This document shows, piece after piece, positions 58,547 through 62,689 of a DNA stretch of 62,689 nt. Below the pieces are notes generated by a model that saw nothing but the letters and a program-made list of their open reading frames with translations, did no database searches and was not told the origin of the DNA. The stretch spans positions 1 through 62,689 of the forward strand of contig DPKJ01000007.1 of the NCBI GenBank assembly GCA_003542575.1, in the 5' to 3' direction. The position numbers and the translations under genes were made by a program. Numbering within the stretch: position 1 is the first letter of the stretch; the number at the start of each line of letters is the position of its first letter. The DNA is from Rikenellaceae bacterium (GTDB lineage Bacteria; Bacteroidota; Bacteroidia; Bacteroidales; UBA932).

Positions 58547-61500
58547 TCAAACATTTGCACCGTGGCAATTTTTGAATTTCTTTCCACTGCCACAAGGACA
58601 AGGGTCGTTTCTTCCAACCCTCTTCTCTACATGAACAGGCGCCTGGCTTCTTGGTTCACCAGATGAGGTGACAAGATCACTTCTTGAGGTCTGTAAATTA
58701 CTTAAATCTGTTCTCTTTCTCTGCTCCTGTCTTACTGAAATAGGCTCTCTCTGCTCATCTCTGAATGGAATCTGAGCCTTAAGCAAAAATGCAAGAACAT
58801 CTCTGTTTACCTTCTCCAGCATAGTCTGGAAAAGCTTGAAACTCTCGAATTTATAGATAAGTAGCGGATCTTTCTGTTCGTAAGTAGCGTTCTGAACCGA
58901 CTGCTTAAGGTCGTCCATCTCTCTCAGGTGCTCTTTCCAGTATTCGTCAATCATTAGCAAAGTGATACTCTTACTTAAAGTACGACCAATCTCTTTGCCC
59001 TGACTCTCATATGCCTTCTTTAAATTGATTACAAGCTGCATCATTTTAACTCCGTCGGTCACGGGAACAGCTATATTTTCATAGGCAGCACTTTGGGTTT
59101 CATAAACCTGCTTAATGATTGGCCATGCCTGACCCACAAGTGAATCTACCCTACGTTTGTAAACCTCCTGTACATTTTCGGTTAACTTTTCAGCAACAGC
59201 ATCAATGTTGGAGTCAGTATAAAAATCTTCTGTCATACCAGGTTCAACGGAAAGTTGCCTGATTGTCTCATAACTGAACTCTTCAAAAGAGGTATTACCA
59301 TGGTTTGCCTGAACAAGCGACTCACTAAAGTCTGTCATCATGTTCTGAACATCAACATCAATCCTCTCTCCGTAAAGAGCGTTTCTTCTTCTTGTGTATA
59401 TAACCTCCCTCTGTGAATTCATCACATCGTCATATTCAAGAAGACGCTTTCTAATTCCGAAGTTATTCTCCTCAACCTTGCGCTGGGCTCTTTCTATAGA
59501 CTTCGAGAGCATCGAATGTTGTAAAACCTCGCCCTCTTTCATACCCATCTTGTCAACAAGATTTGCAATTCTCTCAGAACCAAACAGCCTCATCAAATCA
59601 TCCTCAAGCGATACGAAGAAACTTGACGAACCAGGGTCTCCCTGACGACCGGCACGACCACGCAACTGTCTGTCAACACGTCTTGAATCGTGTCTCTCAG
59701 TACCTATAATTGCAAGACCGCCTGCCTCTTTAACCCCGCTTCCAAGCTTGATGTCGGTACCACGACCGGCCATATTTGTAGCGATGGTAACTGCACTCGG
59801 CTGACCTGCTTCGGCAACAATCTCTGCCTCCCTGGCATGCTGCTTTGCGTTGAGCACATTATGCTTAATGCCCCTTAATTTCAACATTCTGCTAAGCAAC
59901 TCAGACACCTCAACAGAAGTTGTACCAACCAAAACCGGTCTGCCCAATTTTGTTAATGCCACAATTTCGTCAATTACCGCATTATATTTTTCACGTTTTG
60001 TTTTGTAAATCAGGTCATCCAAATCTTTTCTTACGATTGGACGATTTGTTGGAATAACCACAACATCAAGTTTGTAGATTGACCAAAACTCACCTGCCTC
60101 AGTTTCGGCAGTACCGGTCATACCTGCAAGCTTGTGATACATCCTGAAATAATTCTGCAGGGTAATCGTAGCAAATGTCTGTGTAGCAGCCTCAACTTTA
60201 ACCATCTCCTTAGCCTCAATTGCCTGGTGAAGTCCATCAGAATACCGTCTGCCCTCAAGAATACGACCTGTCTGCTCATCAACAATCTTAATCTTGTTGT
60301 CCATCACCACATACTCAACATCTTTTTCGAACATTGTGTATGCCTTAAGTAATTGGTTAACAGTGTGAACTCTCTCACTCTTAATTGCATAATCACTCAG
60401 AAGTTCATCCTTGGCCTTAAGTTTCTGTTCAGGAGTCATTCCCCCCTTTTCAATTTCAGATATCTCAGTACCAATATCTGGCAAAATAAAGAATTTTGAC
60501 TCACTCACATTTTGAGCTATAAGCTCATGACCTTTATCAGTCAATTCAACAGAGCGTTGTTTCTCTTCTATAACAAATAACAGATCGTCTGTAATAAGGT
60601 GCATCTGCTTATTGTTGTCCTGCATGAAATAGTTCTCTGTCTTGATGAGGATTTGTTTCATCCCCGGCTCACTCAGATATTTGATAATAGGGTTGTAGCG
60701 AGGCAGACCTTTGTGTGCTCTAAGGAGAAGCTTGCCTCCCTCCTCTTCGTCACCCTCGGCAATCTTTTTCTTAGCCTCATTCAATAGCTGATTAACAAGA
60801 TTGCGCTGTGCTCCGTATAGTCTTTCAACTATGGGTTTGTATTCATTAAACTGTTGTTCATCGCCCTTTGGAACAGGTCCTGAAATGATGAGAGGCGTTC
60901 TGGCATCGTCAATCAAAACCGAGTCAACCTCATCGACTATCGCATAATGGTGTTTCTTCTGAACAAGATCATCAGGGTTTATAGCCATGTTATCCCTCAG
61001 GTAATCAAAACCAAACTCATTATTGGTACCAAAGGTAACATCTGCCCTGTATGCCTTTTTTCTCTCCTCTGAGTTGGGAGCGTGCTTGTCAATACAATCA
61101 ACCCTCAGACCATGAAATTGATAGAGAGGACCCATCCACTCAGAGTCCCTCTTTGATAGGTAATCGTTCACGGTTACCACATGTACTCCCTTTCCTGCAA
61201 GCGCATTCAGGAATACAGGCAGTGTAGCTACCAGAGTTTTTCCCTCACCCGTTGCCATCTCTGCAATCTTACCCTGATGAAGAGCTACCCCTCCAAACAG
61301 CTGAACATCGTAGTGAACCATGTCCCAGGTGATCATATTACCACCGGCCATCCATTTGTTACTCCAAATCGCATAGTCACCTTCGATTGTTATAAAGTCA
61401 TGCTTTGCAGCAAGATCTCTGTCAAGTTCAGAAGCCTTAACTTTTATTGTACTGTTCTCTTTCAGTCTTCTGGCTGTAGATTTCATTACGGCAAATGCAT

Positions 61501-61834
61501 CCGGAAGAATCTCCATTAGCACCTGCTCAATCTTTTCGTCAATCCTTTTAGAGAGTTTATCCACCTCAGTTGCAAGTTCTTCCTTCTCCTTAACATCAAT
61601 TAGAACATCCTCCAGTCTGGCGCGAAGCGATTTTTTACGCTCTTCGTCAGCAGCAATGCTGTCTGCAATAACCTTTTTGAGTCTTAAACTCTCGGCACGT
61701 AACTGATCATCTGATAATTTGTCAATTCTCTCGTATGCCAGCAGTGCTTTATCTACGTATGGTTGAATAACCTTTAAGTCTCTCTCCGATTTTGTGCCAA
61801 AGATTTTTTTGATCACACCTGTTAAAAACGCCAT
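58547..61834 (-). CDS. secA: Preprotein translocase ATPase SecA
   Basis: ATP-driven motor of the Sec pathway. The 1095 residues fit the long Bacteroidetes SecA (an extra insert in the nucleotide-binding region compared with about 900 in E. coli). Seen: MATGEGKTLVA Walker A, DEVDSVLIDDARTPLIISG, GRGTDIKLG, RQLRGRAGRQGDPGSS, and the C-terminal zinc motif CPCGSGKKFKNCHG used for SecB/ribosome contact. It has a promoter box at 61872-61879 and heads secA-lpdA-bactofilin. Confidence 0.97.
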   Translation of the reverse strand: MAFLTGVIKKIFGTKSERDLKVIQPYVDKALLAYERIDKLSDDQLRAESLRLKKVIADSIAADEERKKSLRARLEDVLIDVKEKEELATEVDKLSKRIDEKIEQVLMEILPDAFAVMKSTARRLKENSTIKVKASELDRDLAAKHDFITIEGDYAIWSNKWMAGGNMITWDMVHYDVQLFGGVALHQGKIAEMATGEGKTLVATLPVFLNALAGKGVHVVTVNDYLSKRDSEWMGPLYQFHGLRVDCIDKHAPNSEERKKAYRADVTFGTNNEFGFDYLRDNMAINPDDLVQKKHHYAIVDEVDSVLIDDARTPLIISGPVPKGDEQQFNEYKPIVERLYGAQRNLVNQLLNEAKKKIAEGDEEEGGKLLLRAHKGLPRYNPIIKYLSEPGMKQILIKTENYFMQDNNKQMHLITDDLLFVIEEKQRSVELTDKGHELIAQNVSESKFFILPDIGTEISEIEKGGMTPEQKLKAKDELLSDYAIKSERVHTVNQLLKAYTMFEKDVEYVVMDNKIKIVDEQTGRILEGRRYSDGLHQAIEAKEMVKVEAATQTFATITLQNYFRMYHKLAGMTGTAETEAGEFWSIYKLDVVVIPTNRPIVRKDLDDLIYKTKREKYNAVIDEIVALTKLGRPVLVGTTSVEVSELLSRMLKLRGIKHNVLNAKQHAREAEIVAEAGQPSAVTIATNMAGRGTDIKLGSGVKEAGGLAIIGTERHDSRRVDRQLRGRAGRQGDPGSSSFFVSLEDDLMRLFGSERIANLVDKMGMKEGEVLQHSMLSKSIERAQRKVEENNFGIRKRLLEYDDVMNSQREVIYTRRRNALYGERIDVDVQNMMTDFSESLVQANHGNTSFEEFSYETIRQLSVEPGMTEDFYTDSNIDAVAEKLTENVQEVYKRRVDSLVGQAWPIIKQVYETQSAAYENIAVPVTDGVKMMQLVINLKKAYESQGKEIGRTLSKSITLLMIDEYWKEHLREMDDLKQSVQNATYEQKDPLLIYKFESFKLFQTMLEKVNRDVLAFLLKAQIPFRDEQREPISVRQEQRKRTDLSNLQTSRSDLVTSSGEPRSQAPVHVEKRVGRNDPCPCGSGKKFKNCHGANV

Positions 61835-61871
61835 TCTGTCTCTATTATTAAAAATAACTTATTGTAATCTG

Positions 61872-61907
61872 CAAAGATAAAAAAAATGAAAGAAAGATAT
61901 ACTTTTG
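61872..61907. promoter_or_regulatory. Divergent promoter elements of secA and mnmD
   Basis: Minus strand: TATCTTTG (complement of 61872-61879) for secA. Plus strand: TACTTTTG (61900-61907) for mnmD, 14 bp before ATG 61922. The plus-strand box lies inside the longer reading frame that begins at 61886, which argues for the later start. Confidence 0.5.
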
Positions 61908-61921
61908 TAACAGGAACAACC

Positions 61922-62650
61922 ATGAAAAGAGAGATAATTAAAACAGCCGATGGCTCTTCAACTTTGAGAGTGCCCGAAATTGATGAGTGCTATCACTCTG
62001 TAAACGGTGCACTGGCCGAGAGTATGCACATATTTATTGAGAACGGTCTCAAATTTTATACCTCTGATAATCTTTCTCTTGCAGGCATAATCACCATACT
62101 TGAAGCAGGATTTGGAACGGGTCTGAATTGTCTGCTTTCATTACTCGAAACATATACAATTCCAAAAAAGGAGATTCATTACATATCATTGGAATTATAC
62201 CCTCTGGATTTGGAAGAAGTGCTCAGGTTAAATTATCCTGAGATACTTACCGGCTACACCATCTCAAAAAGCGAAATCGAAGATTTGTTTCTTAGGATCC
62301 ACTCAGCACCATGGAATATTTCAACCAAAATCTCTGACGGATTTACACTTACAAAGCTAAAAACAGGGATAGAGGAGCTTGCAGACGCTGAATATATTTT
62401 AAAGAGTTATTTACAAGATAATCAGATAGATATTGTCTACTATGATGCCTTCTCTCCTGAAAAACAGCCGGAACTCTGGAGTAACTCCATATTTAAAGGT
62501 CTGTATCATATAATGAAAACCGGTTCTGTTCTTACTACATACTCTTCGAAAGGAGTTGTCAAACAGGCATTGAGAGATGCAGGATTTTATGTTTTAAGGA
62601 TTGCCGGACCGGTAGGGAAAAAGCACATAGTCAGGGCAGAGAAGCAGTGA
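61922..62650 (+). CDS. mnmD: tRNA 5-aminomethyl-2-thiouridine methyltransferase (MnmD-like)
   Basis: SAM-dependent methyltransferase (DUF752 family) that completes the mnm5s2U modification at tRNA position 34. In E. coli this is half of the fused MnmC; here the methylase stands alone with 242 residues. Motifs: STLRVPEIDECYHSVNGALAES near the N-terminus, SAM-binding LEAGFGTGLNCLLS, YDAFSPEKQPELWS (family motif for the active site), TTYSSKGVVKQAL, and GPVGKKHIVRA at the end. ATG 61922 is chosen over 61886 because a promoter box lies between them. The remaining 39 bp of the window (62651-62689) hold no identifiable feature. Confidence 0.9.
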   Translation: MKREIIKTADGSSTLRVPEIDECYHSVNGALAESMHIFIENGLKFYTSDNLSLAGIITILEAGFGTGLNCLLSLLETYTIPKKEIHYISLELYPLDLEEVLRLNYPEILTGYTISKSEIEDLFLRIHSAPWNISTKISDGFTLTKLKTGIEELADAEYILKSYLQDNQIDIVYYDAFSPEKQPELWSNSIFKGLYHIMKTGSVLTTYSSKGVVKQALRDAGFYVLRIAGPVGKKHIVRAEKQ

Positions 62651-62689
62651 CTTACAGGATATTTTTTACGATTGCTTTGATTGCTTTGA

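Noticed and set aside
1..62689. CRISPR array, prophage, integron or insertion sequence
   Set aside because: No regularly spaced repeats, phage structural genes, integrases or transposases were found on either strand.

Overview
The window reads as chromosomal DNA of a Bacteroidota member, most likely order Bacteroidales. Evidence: lineage-typical families (DUF4293, DUF4295, DUF4199, Porin_10-type putative porin, CarboxypepD_reg/beta-barrel outer-membrane protein, ArsF/ArsG families); lipoprotein signal peptides; almost no Shine-Dalgarno sequences; and many upstream copies of the Bacteroidetes -7 element TAnnTTTG, often with a TTTG-type -33 element 19-21 nt upstream. The DNA is moderately AT-rich and gene-dense. 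I see no tRNA, rRNA, CRISPR array, prophage or transposase. The genus cannot be read from the sequence.

Layout. 1-6.9 kb: fbaA (-), creatininase-family/gmk/nadD (+), panB/RluA-like (-), dnaK (+), bracketed by two inverted copies of a small structured intergenic repeat. 7-10.9 kb: orphan lipoprotein (-), secreted S9-type peptidase (+), NhaD antiporter (+). 11-14.1 kb: an ArsR-controlled operon arsR-arsE-arsF-arsG-permease (-) with a visible operator on its promoter and a strong terminator. 14.1-22.7 kb (+): candidate structured ncRNA, NAD salvage pair pncB-pncA, ROK kinase/MFS/SIS sugar cassette, porin, MltF-like lytic transglycosylase. 22.7-30 kb: FtsX/LolE-like permease, SirB1-like protein and nucleoside phosphorylase (-) with a candidate sRNA between them (+), DUF4293 (+), mtgA-TPR (-), M28 peptidase homologue (+). 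30-38.4 kb: amidase-uvrB-rel-uvrA operon (-). 38.4-45.2 kb: SIMPL protein, eno, outer-membrane barrel (-), M14 peptidase; a long inverted repeat lies between the last two. 45.3-55.1 kb (-): the translation/secretion block thrS-infC-rpmI-rplT-lepB-rpmB-rpmG-DUF4295, a terminator, then ftsY-pheT-ubiA. 55.2-62.7 kb: DUF4199-GT2 (+), secA-lpdA-bactofilin (-), mnmD (+).

Most of the window is conserved housekeeping. The points worth a second look are: infC apparently starting at an AUC codon behind a perfect AGGAGG in a genome that otherwise hardly uses SD sequences; an uncharacterised terminator-ended RNA fold between arsR and pncB; a second short sRNA-like unit near 24.0 kb; a 25-nt-arm inverted repeat near 43.2 kb; the two-copy structured repeat; the ArsR-controlled thiol-relay-like operon; a Rel protein with a destroyed hydrolase site; and an M28 peptidase homologue with Lys in place of the catalytic Glu. 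Several gene starts were moved downstream of recognisable promoters (arsR, porin, permease, mtgA, amidase, mnmD).
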